The notes beneath the pieces are model-generated. The model was not told the DNA's origin and searched no databases. It saw nothing but the letters and a program-made list of their open reading frames with translations. The position numbers and the translations under genes are program-made. This document shows positions 14,638-23,370 of a stretch of DNA of 64,000 nt, piece after piece; positions within the stretch are counted from its first letter, which is position 1, and every line of letters begins with the position of its first letter. Source of the stretch: Halovenus rubra (lineage in GTDB: Archaea; Halobacteriota; Halobacteria; Halobacteriales; Haloarculaceae); assembly GCF_026586665.1 (NCBI RefSeq), contig NZ_JAODIY010000009.1, positions 310,001 through 374,000 on the forward strand, in the 5' to 3' direction.

Positions 14638-16584
14638 TTACTCTTCGTTGTCTTCGTCTTCGTTCTCGTCGTCTACGTCCTCAAAGTCAGCATCGACGTA
14701 TTCCTCGCCCGCACCAGCCTGACCAGCGCCGGGTCCGCCGGCAGCACCGGCTCCAGGACCTGCAGCGCCTGCACCGGGGCCTGCTGCGCCGCCCATACCG
14801 CCCGGACCACCTGCTGTGGCTCCGTCGGCAGCCTGTTCAGCCTGTCCCTGATACATCTGCTTGCCGATTTCCTGCAGCTCATCTGAAAGGTCTTCGGCGG
14901 CTTCCTCTAATTCTTCTTTTGTGGCTTCTTCGTCGTCGACAACCGCTTGCAGGTCCTCGATACCGGCTTCGATTGTTTCGCGAATGTCGTCATCTACCGC
15001 GTCCTCATTTTCGTCCAGAAGCGTCTCGGCGCGCTGAATTGTCGCTTCTGCATCGTTGCGTGCTTCAATACGCTCGCGGCGCTTCTGGTCTTCTTCGGCG
15101 TGTTTCTCGGCTTCTTCCTGCATCTCTTCAATCTGGTCATCAGAGAGACCTGCCCCACCCTCGATGGTAATATCTTCTTTGCTACCGGAGGCCTTGTCCT
15201 CGGCACTGACGTTGACGATACCGTTCTCGTCAATTTCGAATGTGACCTCGATTTGTGGGACACCAGCCGGCGACGGCGGGATCCCTGTCAGGCTAAACTC
15301 GCCGAGTAGTTCGTTTTCCTCGGCGATTTCGCGCTCACCCTGGAAGACGCGAATCTGGACCATTGTCTGATTCCCTTGCGCAGTGGTGAAAATCTTTGAT
15401 TCTTCGGTCGGAATGGAGGTGTTTTTCTCGATGAGACGCTCGAAGAGACCTCCTTTGACCTCAACACCGAGCGAAAGCGGTGTCACGTCGACCAGTACGA
15501 TATCGTCAACGTCGCCGGAGAGGACGCCACCCTGGATTGCAGCACCAAGGCCAACTGCTTCGTCAGGATTGACGTTCTTTTTTGGCTCCTGACCAGTCAT
15601 CTCGTCGACTTTCTCCTGAATCATCGGCATCCGGGTAGAGCCACCGACGAGGAGCACTTCGTCAATATCACTTTCGGTCAGCCCAGCGTCGTCAAGTGCT
15701 GTTTCTGTCGGACCGACTGTCCGCTGTGCGAGGTCACTCGCTAGAGACTCGAATTTTGCGCGTGTAAGTGAGGCTTCGAGGTCTTTTGGCCCTTCGTCGT
15801 CAGCAGCGATAAACGGCAGATTGATTGTTGTCTCTTTGCGGTTCGAGAGTTCGACTTTGGCCTCTTCGGCGGCTTCAGTGAGCCGTTGGAGGGCCTGTCG
15901 GTCTTCACGGAGGTCGATGCCGTGTTCGTCCTCGAAGTCGTCAGCCAGCCAGTCGATGATTACTTGGTCCCAGTCGTCGCCACCGAGGTCGTTGTCACCG
16001 TTGGTAGAGACAACCTCGTAAACGCCACCACCGAGTTCGAGAATAGAGACGTCGAAGGTACCACCACCGAGGTCGTACACCAGCACAGTCTGGTCGGACT
16101 CATCGTCGAGACCGTACGCCATTGCTGCAGCCGTCGGCTCGTTAATTATGCGTTCGACCTCGAAACCAGCAATTTCGCCAGCATCCTTAGTCGCCTGACG
16201 CTGTCGGTCAGAGAAGTATGCTGGAACCGTGATGACTGCTCTCTCGATGTCCTCACCGAGGTAGTCTTCGGCGTCCCGTTTAATCTTCTGAAGAGTCATC
16301 GCCGACACCTGCTCAGGCGTATACTCCTCGCCGTCGATGTCGACGCTGTAATCGTCTTCACCCATGTGACGCTTGATAGACTGAATCGTGTCTTCTGGGT
16401 TCTGGACGGCCTGGTTTTTCGCCGGTTTGCCGACGAGCTGTTCACCATCGGAGAACGCGACAACGGAGGGTGTCGTTCGTTCACCCTCGCTGTTGACGAT
16501 AATCTCCGGGTCGCCACCTTCCATGACCGCGAACGCGCTGTTCGTGGTCCCGAGGTCGATGCCGAGAATCTTGTTGCTTGCCAT
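14638..16584 (-). CDS. dnaK: Chaperone DnaK (Hsp70)
   Basis: 648-aa cytoplasmic ATP-dependent Hsp70 chaperone that folds and protects proteins with DnaJ and GrpE. The nucleotide-binding domain shows [11 protein letters not shown] near the start, [10 protein letters not shown] and [10 protein letters not shown]. The substrate-binding domain has [10 protein letters not shown]. The tail is a Gly/Ala-rich linker and an acidic end E-D-V-D-D-E-N-E. The start is the ATG at 16584, giving M-A-S-N-K-I-L-G; upstream in-frame ATGs would place 22 extra residues across the promoter. grpE is 164 bases upstream with its own promoter. No dnaJ is present in the window. Confidence 0.97.
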   Translation of the reverse strand: MASNKILGIDLGTTNSAFAVMEGGDPEIIVNSEGERTTPSVVAFSDGEQLVGKPAKNQAVQNPEDTIQSIKRHMGEDDYSVDIDGEEYTPEQVSAMTLQKIKRDAEDYLGEDIERAVITVPAYFSDRQRQATKDAGEIAGFEVERIINEPTAAAMAYGLDDESDQTVLVYDLGGGTFDVSILELGGGVYEVVSTNGDNDLGGDDWDQVIIDWLADDFEDEHGIDLREDRQALQRLTEAAEEAKVELSNRKETTINLPFIAADDEGPKDLEASLTRAKFESLASDLAQRTVGPTETALDDAGLTESDIDEVLLVGGSTRMPMIQEKVDEMTGQEPKKNVNPDEAVGLGAAIQGGVLSGDVDDIVLVDVTPLSLGVEVKGGLFERLIEKNTSIPTEESKIFTTAQGNQTMVQIRVFQGEREIAEENELLGEFSLTGIPPSPAGVPQIEVTFEIDENGIVNVSAEDKASGSKEDITIEGGAGLSDDQIEEMQEEAEKHAEEDQKRRERIEARNDAEATIQRAETLLDENEDAVDDDIRETIEAGIEDLQAVVDDEEATKEELEEAAEDLSDELQEIGKQMYQGQAEQAADGATAGGPGGMGGAAGPGAGAAGPGAGAAGGPGAGQAGAGEEYVDADFEDVDDENEDEDNEE

Positions 16585-16610
16585 GTTATCCATAACTATC
16601 TGATTCCACC

Positions 16611-16620
16611 GCTTAAAAGT
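16611..16620 (-). promoter_or_regulatory. dnaK promoter
   Basis: ACTTTTAAGC on the minus strand lies about 30 bases upstream of the dnaK ATG, giving a TSS within a few bases of the start codon. An internal promoter allows dnaK to be expressed independently of grpE. Confidence 0.5.
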
Positions 16621-16748
16621 TGCTAGATGCGGCGAATATGTGTTGCCCACACACGCCGTTATCTCCCGAATTTGGGGGACTCGGTTGGGCTAGCCCCAAA
16701 CTTTATCATTGCACCGCAAATCCACCGATAGTACCGATTCTGCGGGGG

Positions 16749-17597
16749 TTATTCGTCATCGACAAGCGACCCATCGCTGACAGCAACTTGCGCGGGGCGC
16801 AGCACTTTCTCACCCATGACGTATCCAGGGCGGTGAACCTGTGCGATGGTATCTTCGGGCTGGTCTGCGGCGATAGTTGCAAGGACTTCATGCCGGCGCG
16901 GGTCCGTCTCTTTGCCAACGTCGGGATGAATCGTCTCGACGTTTTCGCGTTCTAGTTGCTGGTCGAACTGGTCCAGCGTCGATTCGACACCGCCACGGAT
17001 ATCGGCGTCTTCGTCCTGGTCAAGTGCTCGTTCAAGATTGTCCCGCACATCGAGTAAACGAGTTACGAAGTCTTCTGTTGCCCGTTCTTTTTCGTCTTCA
17101 AGCCGTTTTTTCTGCCGTTTCTTGTAGTTCTGGAAGTCCGCTTGCTTGCGGGCCAATCGAGATTCGAGGTCGTCTGCACGCTCTTGTTCTTTTGCCAGTT
17201 TTGTCTCGAGACGGTCCGTCTCTGTCCGTAACACAGCTAAAGTCTTCGCAAGCCGTTCTTCCGGAATCTCTGCAAGTTCCGTCAGGAGAGCGTCGTCGAC
17301 TCGGACGTCTGCTGGGTCAACTGACTGGCCCCTCTCCGTGCTTGAGTCCGTGTCTGAGGTTTGTCCAGAGGCTCTGTCTGAAACGATATCGGCAAGCACA
17401 GCATCGACATCCTCGTCAGGCGCTGTGGCAAGGTCCGACAGAAATTCAGTTACGGATTCTTCTGTTCGTTCATTGGAGTCTGCATCGGCTGGTATTTCGG
17501 TTTCTTCGTCTGTTCGTTCTTCAGCATCGCGCTCGTCGTTTTGTTCGTCAGCAGATGCTGAATCCATATTTTTGTCATCCGCGTCCTGCGCGGTCAT
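16749..17597 (-). CDS. grpE: Nucleotide exchange factor GrpE
   Basis: 282 aa, longer than bacterial GrpE (about 200) because of an acidic low-complexity N-terminus (about residues 1-110, many Asp/Glu/Ser). A coiled coil at about 130-170 (E-T-K-L-A-K-E-Q-E-R-A-D-D-L-E-S-R-L) leads into F-Q-N-Y-K-K-R-Q-K-K-R. The C-terminal beta domain has T-I-H-P-D-V-G and V-H-R-P-G-Y-V-M-G-E-K-V-L-R-P-A-Q-V, the DnaK-contacting part. It releases ADP from DnaK. I chose ATG 17597, matched by a TATA element about 27 bases upstream. It is divergent from the HFX_2341-type regulator. Confidence 0.93.
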   Translation of the reverse strand: MTAQDADDKNMDSASADEQNDERDAEERTDEETEIPADADSNERTEESVTEFLSDLATAPDEDVDAVLADIVSDRASGQTSDTDSSTERGQSVDPADVRVDDALLTELAEIPEERLAKTLAVLRTETDRLETKLAKEQERADDLESRLARKQADFQNYKKRQKKRLEDEKERATEDFVTRLLDVRDNLERALDQDEDADIRGGVESTLDQFDQQLERENVETIHPDVGKETDPRRHEVLATIAADQPEDTIAQVHRPGYVMGEKVLRPAQVAVSDGSLVDDE

Positions 17598-17619
17598 ATC
17601 CGGTATAAAGCTATTGGAC

Positions 17620-17666
17620 AATAAAAAGTGCGCGACACTAACTGCGATACGGGGGGATATTTATTT
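17620..17666. promoter_or_regulatory. Divergent promoters of grpE and the CARF-like regulator
   Basis: Minus: ACTTTTTATTG (17620-17630), about 27 bases before the grpE ATG. Plus: ATATTTATTT (17657-17666), about 27 bases before the ATG at 17688. The two TATA boxes are only about 27 bases apart, so a bound regulator could affect both genes. Confidence 0.5.
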
Positions 17667-17687
17667 GTACCTCACGAGTTATCAGAC

Positions 17688-18638
17688 ATGCAAACACACA
17701 TCGTTCCGGTCGGGTTTGATTATGACCGGGTTATCGCGCCGCTCGTGCGCGAGCAGATGGATGTTGACCACGTCATCCTGCTCAAGGGTGATGTAGGAAG
17801 TCAGGCAAATGTCGAGTACTCCCGCCAACTTGCCGAAAAACTCGAACAGGACTTTCGGAGTCTTCTCGGTGCAGAGACTGAACAGTACGTCATCGGAGAC
17901 GTCTACGACTACGACAGCGCATTCGAACAGGCCTTCGCCCTTATTCTTCAGGAACTCGACCACAGTGGTCCCGCCGAAGACAGTGAAGTGTGGGTTAATG
18001 TTTCGGCAATGCCACGAACTGTCTCGTTTGCCTTTGCGACCGCTGCTCACTCTATTATGGTTGAGCGCGAATCGGACAGAGACCGGATTCACACGTACTA
18101 CACAGTTCCGGAGAAATATCTCGAAACGGAACTCGCAGAGGAACTGCGTGCACAGCGGGACCTCCTCGAAGAACTGCAGTCGTCAGCGGTTGGCTCAGAG
18201 ACAGAAAAAGCAGAACGAATCGAACAGCGACTGCAAGGTGCACAGGACCTCCTTTCAGAGTTCGACGAGCGGGGGACGACAATCGGAGCCAAAGAAATTG
18301 ACGGGAGTCATATCGTCGAGTTACCAGTTGCGTCCTTTTCGAACGTCAAGCCCTTCGAGGAAGTCATCCTGTTTACCCTGGGTGAACACGAGGAGTTCGA
18401 TTCGGTATCAGAGTTGGCTCAACAGCTCGCACGGGAGCTGGGCGAAGAGTACACCGACTCCTTCCGCTCGAAGGTGATATACACTGTCGACAGGCTCGGG
18501 CCGGGTGGGAAGGGGTATATCGAACAGGAATCACACGGCAAATCCTATCACACCAAGCTATCGCGGATTGGCCGCCTGTGGGTTCGCGCACACTCCAGAC
18601 GTGACGATGACCACGAACTCGAATATCTATCACAGTAA
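17688..18638 (+). CDS. HFX_2341/DUF6293-type regulator, CARF-like domain plus HTH
   Basis: 316 aa. The first 150 residues form an alpha/beta Rossmann-like domain of the CARF kind: V-P-V-G-F-D-Y-D-R-V, V-I-L-L-K-G-D-V-G and W-V-N-V-S-A-M-P-R-T-V-S-F-A, a ligand-binding loop. A charged coiled coil follows (about 155-200). The C-terminal winged helix (about 235-316; F-E-E-V-I-L-F-T-L-G, V-S-E-L-A-Q-Q-L, ending I-G-R-L-W-V) should bind DNA. CARF domains bind cyclic oligonucleotides or other nucleotides in CRISPR systems; whether this one does is unknown. It is leaderless from 17688 and divergent from grpE. Confidence 0.75.
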   Translation: MQTHIVPVGFDYDRVIAPLVREQMDVDHVILLKGDVGSQANVEYSRQLAEKLEQDFRSLLGAETEQYVIGDVYDYDSAFEQAFALILQELDHSGPAEDSEVWVNVSAMPRTVSFAFATAAHSIMVERESDRDRIHTYYTVPEKYLETELAEELRAQRDLLEELQSSAVGSETEKAERIEQRLQGAQDLLSEFDERGTTIGAKEIDGSHIVELPVASFSNVKPFEEVILFTLGEHEEFDSVSELAQQLARELGEEYTDSFRSKVIYTVDRLGPGGKGYIEQESHGKSYHTKLSRIGRLWVRAHSRRDDDHELEYLSQ

Positions 18639-18774
18639 GCGTCGATAAAGAACTGTCCGCGTTTGCGTCGAGGCTCTGTGGACAGAAAACCGAAGGCATT
18701 AATCCGAAGGACATTCGATACATCGATACTGATGGGTCGAGTACAGACGACTCTGGTTTTCGTCTCTCACGTAG

Positions 18775-18849
18775 TAGGGCCGTCTTGGCCCTAGTATTAC
18801 CTCAACTCGACGCCGGCACAGTATTCGACTACCCGTCCATCATGGACGG
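18775..18849 (+). promoter_or_regulatory. Two stem-loops upstream of valS
   Basis: TAGGGCC/GGCCCTA (18775-18781 and 18787-18793, 5-base loop) and CCGTCCAT/ATGGACGG (18833-18840 and 18842-18849, one base apart) occupy the 249-base gap before valS. The second lies about 40 bases before the start codon. They may be an operator, a terminator for the upstream gene, or structure in the valS leader. Confidence 0.35.
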
Positions 18850-18887
18850 CCACAACAGTTACCGAGCAGGTTCGGTCACATTTACCA

Positions 18888-21581
18888 ATGAGTGAGTCAG
18901 AGCCACCATCGAGCGACGAATCGTCCGCAAACAACGACCACGAAGGTTTAAGCGATGAGTACGACCCAGAAGCAGTCGAACCAGTCTGGCAGGACTACTG
19001 GGTTGAACAGGATACCTATGCCTACAGCGGAAATACCGATACACAGTACACTATCGACACGCCGCCGCCGACTGTCTCGGGCGGGTTGCACATAGGCCAC
19101 CTCTATGGGCTGACACTGATGGACTTCGTTGCCCGTTTCAAGCGGATGTACGGCGACGATGTTTTCTTCCCGTTTGGGTACGACGACAACGGCATTGCCT
19201 CCGAGCGTCTTACTGAGCGTGAACTCGGTGTCAACCACGGAGACTTCACCCGCCGCGAGTTCCAAGAAAAGTGTCGTGGAGTCTGTAAGGATTATGAGGC
19301 AGAGTTCACCGACAACGTCCAATCGCTTGCTATCTCCGTGGACTGGGACCAAACCTACAAGACCATCTCGCCACAGGTACAGCGAACCTCGCAGCTGTCG
19401 TTTATCGACCTCTACGACCAAGGGCGAGAGTACCGACACCATGCTCCCACTATCTGGTGTCCGGAGTGTGAGACTGCAATTTCACAGGTCGAACAGGAAG
19501 ATCTCGATAAGCAGACCAAGTTCAACGATATCGACTTCGACATTGTCGAGTTTGGGGAAGGCGAGGGTGACGAAGAAACGTTTACTATTTCGACGACACG
19601 ACCGGAGTTACTGCCAGCGTGTGTCTCAGTGTTCGTCCATCCGGACGACGACGAGAATCAGCATCTCGTCGGCGGGACGGCGCGAGTGCCGCTGTTCGGA
19701 CAGGAAGTTCCCATTCTCGAAGACGACAGAGTCGACCTTGAGACCGGAAGCGGGCTGGTGATGTGTTGTACCTTCGGAGACCAGACTGACATCGAGTGGT
19801 ATCAGGCTCACGACCTCGAGCTTCGTATCGCTATCGACGAGTCAGGGACAATGACTGACCTCGCCGACACGTACGAAGGAATGAGCACCGCCGAAGCACG
19901 CGAGGCAATTATCGAGGACCTCGACAAGCAAGGGCACTTGCTCGAATCGAGAGACCACCACCACACAGTACAGGTTCACGAGCGGTGTGACGAGGAAGTT
20001 GAGTATCTCGTGACCGAACAGTGGTATATCGAGATTCTTGATAAAAAAGAGGAGTACCTCGAAGCCGGGCGGCAAATTGACTGGCAGCCCGAGAAGATGT
20101 TTACCCGGTACAAACACTGGATAGAAGGTCTCGAATGGGACTGGTGTATCTCCCGACAGCGTGACTCTGGGATTCCGTTCCCCGTCTGGTATTGTCAAGA
20201 TTGTGACGAAACAATCCTTGCAGACCGAGAGCAGTTGCCAGTCGACCCACTTGTGGATGAACCGTCGACCGATGCCTGTCCCGAATGTGGTCACGAGGAG
20301 TTCGTTGCTGACGAGGATGTTTTCGATACGTGGGCCACATCGTCACTGACCCCGCTCGTTAACGCTGGCTGGGACTGGAACAGCGAAGCGGGTGCCCTGA
20401 ACATGGAGCGCCCGGAAGTCTACCCGATGAACCTCCGCCCACAGGGCCACGACATTATCTCGTTTTGGCTGTTCCACACTATCGTCAAATGCTACGAACA
20501 CACTGGCGAAGTTCCCTTCAAAGATGTCATTATCCACGGCATGGTACTCGACGAAAACCGGGAAGCCATGTCCAAATCAAAGGGGAACATCATCCCCCCA
20601 CGGGATATCATCGATGAGTACCCAACCGACGCGACGCGGTACTGGACAGCGAGTGCCTCTATCGGCGACGACTTCCCTTACCGTGAGAACGCCCTTGAGG
20701 CAGGCGAACGACTTCTGCAGAAACTCTGGAATGCTTCCCGGTTGGTCGACCAGTTGACCGAAGATATCGACCGTTCGATTACTGACGACGAGATGGTCGA
20801 ATCAGAGCTAGCAGATATCGACCGCTGGTTCCTTGCACAACTTGATGAGATGACCGAGACGCTGACCGAACGGTTCCACAACTACGAGTTCGCGAAGGCC
20901 CGTGACGAACTCCGAACGTTCTTCTGGTCGACGTTCTGTGACGATTACCTCGAAATTGCCAAGCAGCGTCTCTCTGATGGCGGCAACGCTTCAACTCAGT
21001 ATACCGTCCTCCGTGCACACCAGACGTTCCTCAAGCTGTGGGCTCCGCTGTTGCCCCACGTCACTGAGGAACTGTATCAGCGCCTCTATAGCCCAGAAGA
21101 GTCGTTACATTTAGAAGAGTGGCCAGAGCCAGTCGGATACGATGCAGACCTCGAAGCTGGCGAGACAGCAATGGAGGTCATCGGGGCACTCCGACGGTAC
21201 AAGACTGAATCAGGCCTACCGCTAAACCAACAGCTTGAGGAAGTAGACATCTACGGCCACGTCGGCGGGTTTGCGGATGCCGTCGCGGACGTGATGCACG
21301 TCGAGAGCATCGACTCCTTCACAACGGAGCCAGACATTACCACAGAAATCAGCGATGTGAATCTGGACTACTCAATCGTCGGTCCAGAGTTCGGTGGTGA
21401 AGTGAGTGCAATCGATGATGCCATCGAAGCCGGAAACTTTGCCGTTACCGGCGAAACCTTGGAGATTGCTGATGGTACGTTCGAGCTCAACAGCGAAATG
21501 TTCGAAATCCAGAAATCACGGACCTACTCTGGCGACGGAGAGATGCTCGAAACAGAACGAGCCGTGGTCATTGTCCGGTAG
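18888..21581 (+). CDS. valS: Valyl-tRNA synthetase
   Basis: 897-aa class I aminoacyl-tRNA synthetase that charges tRNA-Val in the cytoplasm. H-I-G-H is at residues 68-71. The second signature is A-M-S-K-S-K-G-N (Lys of KMSKS replaced by Ala, as I recall from other haloarchaeal copies). Zinc-binding knuckles C-P-E-C near residue 190 and C-Q-D-C...C-P-E-C near 430-465 are visible. The editing domain (CP1) has T-T-R-P-E-L-L-P. The anticodon-binding domain lies around 640-780. Length is normal. It is a single gene with stem-loops upstream. Confidence 0.96.
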   Translation: MSESEPPSSDESSANNDHEGLSDEYDPEAVEPVWQDYWVEQDTYAYSGNTDTQYTIDTPPPTVSGGLHIGHLYGLTLMDFVARFKRMYGDDVFFPFGYDDNGIASERLTERELGVNHGDFTRREFQEKCRGVCKDYEAEFTDNVQSLAISVDWDQTYKTISPQVQRTSQLSFIDLYDQGREYRHHAPTIWCPECETAISQVEQEDLDKQTKFNDIDFDIVEFGEGEGDEETFTISTTRPELLPACVSVFVHPDDDENQHLVGGTARVPLFGQEVPILEDDRVDLETGSGLVMCCTFGDQTDIEWYQAHDLELRIAIDESGTMTDLADTYEGMSTAEAREAIIEDLDKQGHLLESRDHHHTVQVHERCDEEVEYLVTEQWYIEILDKKEEYLEAGRQIDWQPEKMFTRYKHWIEGLEWDWCISRQRDSGIPFPVWYCQDCDETILADREQLPVDPLVDEPSTDACPECGHEEFVADEDVFDTWATSSLTPLVNAGWDWNSEAGALNMERPEVYPMNLRPQGHDIISFWLFHTIVKCYEHTGEVPFKDVIIHGMVLDENREAMSKSKGNIIPPRDIIDEYPTDATRYWTASASIGDDFPYRENALEAGERLLQKLWNASRLVDQLTEDIDRSITDDEMVESELADIDRWFLAQLDEMTETLTERFHNYEFAKARDELRTFFWSTFCDDYLEIAKQRLSDGGNASTQYTVLRAHQTFLKLWAPLLPHVTEELYQRLYSPEESLHLEEWPEPVGYDADLEAGETAMEVIGALRRYKTESGLPLNQQLEEVDIYGHVGGFADAVADVMHVESIDSFTTEPDITTEISDVNLDYSIVGPEFGGEVSAIDDAIEAGNFAVTGETLEIADGTFELNSEMFEIQKSRTYSGDGEMLETERAVVIVR

Positions 21582-21642
21582 GGTCGCAAGTACTGTCGCC
21601 GTTGTCACCCTTTTTGTTCAACGACGGGAATAACGAGACAGC

Positions 21643-22608
21643 ATGGTGACCGTCGAGACAGGGGCACGATTGCATTTTGGGTTTCAGAACCTCTCACTGG
21701 CCTACGACAGACTCTATGGCGGTATCGGCGTCGGTCTCGACGAGCCAGCACTTCGTATCGAAACAACAGCGGCCCAAGAAGTGCGGTGTGCCGACTCCGA
21801 ACTCAGGTCCTACGTTGAGACCGCTGTCGACGTGCTTGATGTCCCCGGAATAGCTATTACCGTCAAGGAACGGTTTGGCAGGCATATCGGACTGGGCAGT
21901 GGGACACAAATTGCGCTGGCGTGTCTCGTTGGAATCGCAGACACGTACGACCTCAGTATCGACCCGAGACAGACGGCGCCACGACTCGGAAGAGGGGGTC
22001 GAAGTGGAGTCGGCGTCGCGACGTTTGAAGATGGCGGCTTTATTATCGATAGTGGTCATCGCTCGACAAAGTTCACCACAGACCCACCCAACCCAGGCAA
22101 TTGGAGCGTTCCGGAACCAATTGTCCAGCAACCGTTGCCGGCTGACTGGCGCTTTCTGGTTGTCACCCCTGAAACAAGCCCCGGAAATAGTGGTGAGGCT
22201 GAAACATCGAGTATGGAGGCAACCGTAGAGAGTGCGAATCCCGGTATCGCAGACGACATCGCAGCCGTACTCACCCGTTCACTGCTCCCATCGATTGCCG
22301 AACAGAACATCCAGCAGTTCGGGGAGGCGCTCGAGCGGATTGGTCGACTCAACGGTGCCTGGTACGCTGATGAGCAAGGCGGCGTCTATCGGCCCCCAGT
22401 CGGGACACTCATCGAGGAGCTCTGTAAGAGTCGGACAGTTTTTGGAGCCGGTCAATCTTCATGGGGCCCGACTGTCTACGGAGTGACTAATAAAGCACAG
22501 GCACAGGAAGCAAAAGACGCAGGAGAAACTGCAGTAAAATCATCCGGGCTAGACGGCCGTGTCAGCATTCATACACCAAGTACTGATGGGTATATTTCCA
22601 CTGAGTAG
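21643..22608 (+). CDS. Beta-RFAP synthase-like GHMP family protein
   Basis: 321 aa. The sequence matches beta-ribofuranosylaminobenzene 5'-phosphate synthase: start T-G-A-R-L-H-F-G-F, G-G-I-G-V-G-L-D, the GHMP ATP-binding-type loop G-L-G-S-G-T-Q-I-A-L, and C-terminal G-A-G-Q-S-S-W-G-P-T-V-Y-G. In methanogens it joins p-aminobenzoate and PRPP in methanopterin biosynthesis. In haloarchaea, which use folates, the pterin role is unsettled. It lies 61 bases after valS and converges on the DUF5820 gene five bases away. Confidence 0.85.
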   Translation: MVTVETGARLHFGFQNLSLAYDRLYGGIGVGLDEPALRIETTAAQEVRCADSELRSYVETAVDVLDVPGIAITVKERFGRHIGLGSGTQIALACLVGIADTYDLSIDPRQTAPRLGRGGRSGVGVATFEDGGFIIDSGHRSTKFTTDPPNPGNWSVPEPIVQQPLPADWRFLVVTPETSPGNSGEAETSSMEATVESANPGIADDIAAVLTRSLLPSIAEQNIQQFGEALERIGRLNGAWYADEQGGVYRPPVGTLIEELCKSRTVFGAGQSSWGPTVYGVTNKAQAQEAKDAGETAVKSSGLDGRVSIHTPSTDGYISTE

Positions 22609-22612
22609 GTTC

Positions 22613-22993
22613 CTAGTTGCCAGTCAATTCGTCTAGCTTATCGAAATAGTCCGGCCGTGGCACCTGATAGAGGTCGTGATACGCGATTTCGCCGCGGGTA
22701 AACTCGGTTGCAACGGATTTGGCACCCGAGACCGCTTGTTCCTGTGACTCATACTTTCGTGGGTCGAGGTTGACATCGGGCTCAAGATACAAGGTGACGT
22801 ACCACGGGTCGTCGGGGTCAGGAATATCACGGCCGGGACGCCGGTCTCGCTTGCCTTTCGTGACGTATATCGTCGGGAGACACTCGGGTGGAAACTCGTG
22901 ACTGTCAAACACATCCGGTCGAAACCCGAGTACTGCCTTTGTGGTTTCGACGCTCCAGACTTCCCACCCTTCAGCCAGTCCCTCAAACTCCAT
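22613..22993 (-). CDS. DUF5820 family protein
   Basis: 126-aa haloarchaeal protein beginning M-E-F-E-G-L-A-E-G-W-E-V-W-S, with C-L-P-T-I-Y-V-T-K-G-K-R, a P-x-x-P-W-Y-V-T-L-Y-L-E-P-D-V strand and an aromatic C-terminus. No catalytic motif and no membrane segment. A TATA-like TTTATATC about 20-25 bases upstream on the minus strand supports the ATG at 22993 (leaderless). Function unknown. Confidence 0.7.
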   Translation of the reverse strand: MEFEGLAEGWEVWSVETTKAVLGFRPDVFDSHEFPPECLPTIYVTKGKRDRRPGRDIPDPDDPWYVTLYLEPDVNLDPRKYESQEQAVSGAKSVATEFTRGEIAYHDLYQVPRPDYFDKLDELTGN

Positions 22994-23370
22994 ACACCTC
23001 ATTAATAAGCCCGAGATATAAATCACCCCATCACGACTGTGTCTCCCGGTTTAGTTGTTCTGTGAAAATAATTACGCCTGAATGAGTCGAAACGGAAATA
23101 TCATAAAAGGCTGATAATACGGGCCTATATCCCGGGTGAATTGTACGCACTCCACAGTAAATTACCTTACGATAAACGAGTTTATATATTCCAAGAAATT
23201 CTATCGTATAAGTGTGTGGAAATCGTCCTCAGAAATTGATCCCTGTAGCGGTGACAGAGTAAGCGACCAATCAGGACAACAGGTATCACCACGAGGCTGG
23301 TTGCTCGTCCAACAGACCGACGATAGCGTACACATGTCCACCCCTGTGTCACAGTTTAACAGAGCCAACA
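22994..23370. other. Promoter region and long leader of the prkA operon
   Basis: No gene is supported in this 377-base gap. TTTATATATT at 23181-23190 is the best TATA box on the plus strand. It would start transcription near 23215 and leave a leader of about 155 bases before prkA, unusual in a genome where most genes look leaderless. A second candidate, CGTATAAGT, lies near 23205. No clear riboswitch or uORF was found. Confidence 0.45.

Noticed and set aside
15886-16626. 246-codon plus-strand frame opposite dnaK
   Set aside because: Antisense shadow of a highly conserved gene; no motifs and no promoter.
16877-17608. 243-codon plus-strand frame opposite grpE
   Set aside because: Arg/Leu/Ser-rich antisense shadow of a real acidic protein.
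18639-18887. tRNA gene in the gap before valS
   Set aside because: The stems do not assemble into a cloverleaf: no T-loop GTTCGA-type sequence or acceptor pairing in the right spacing.
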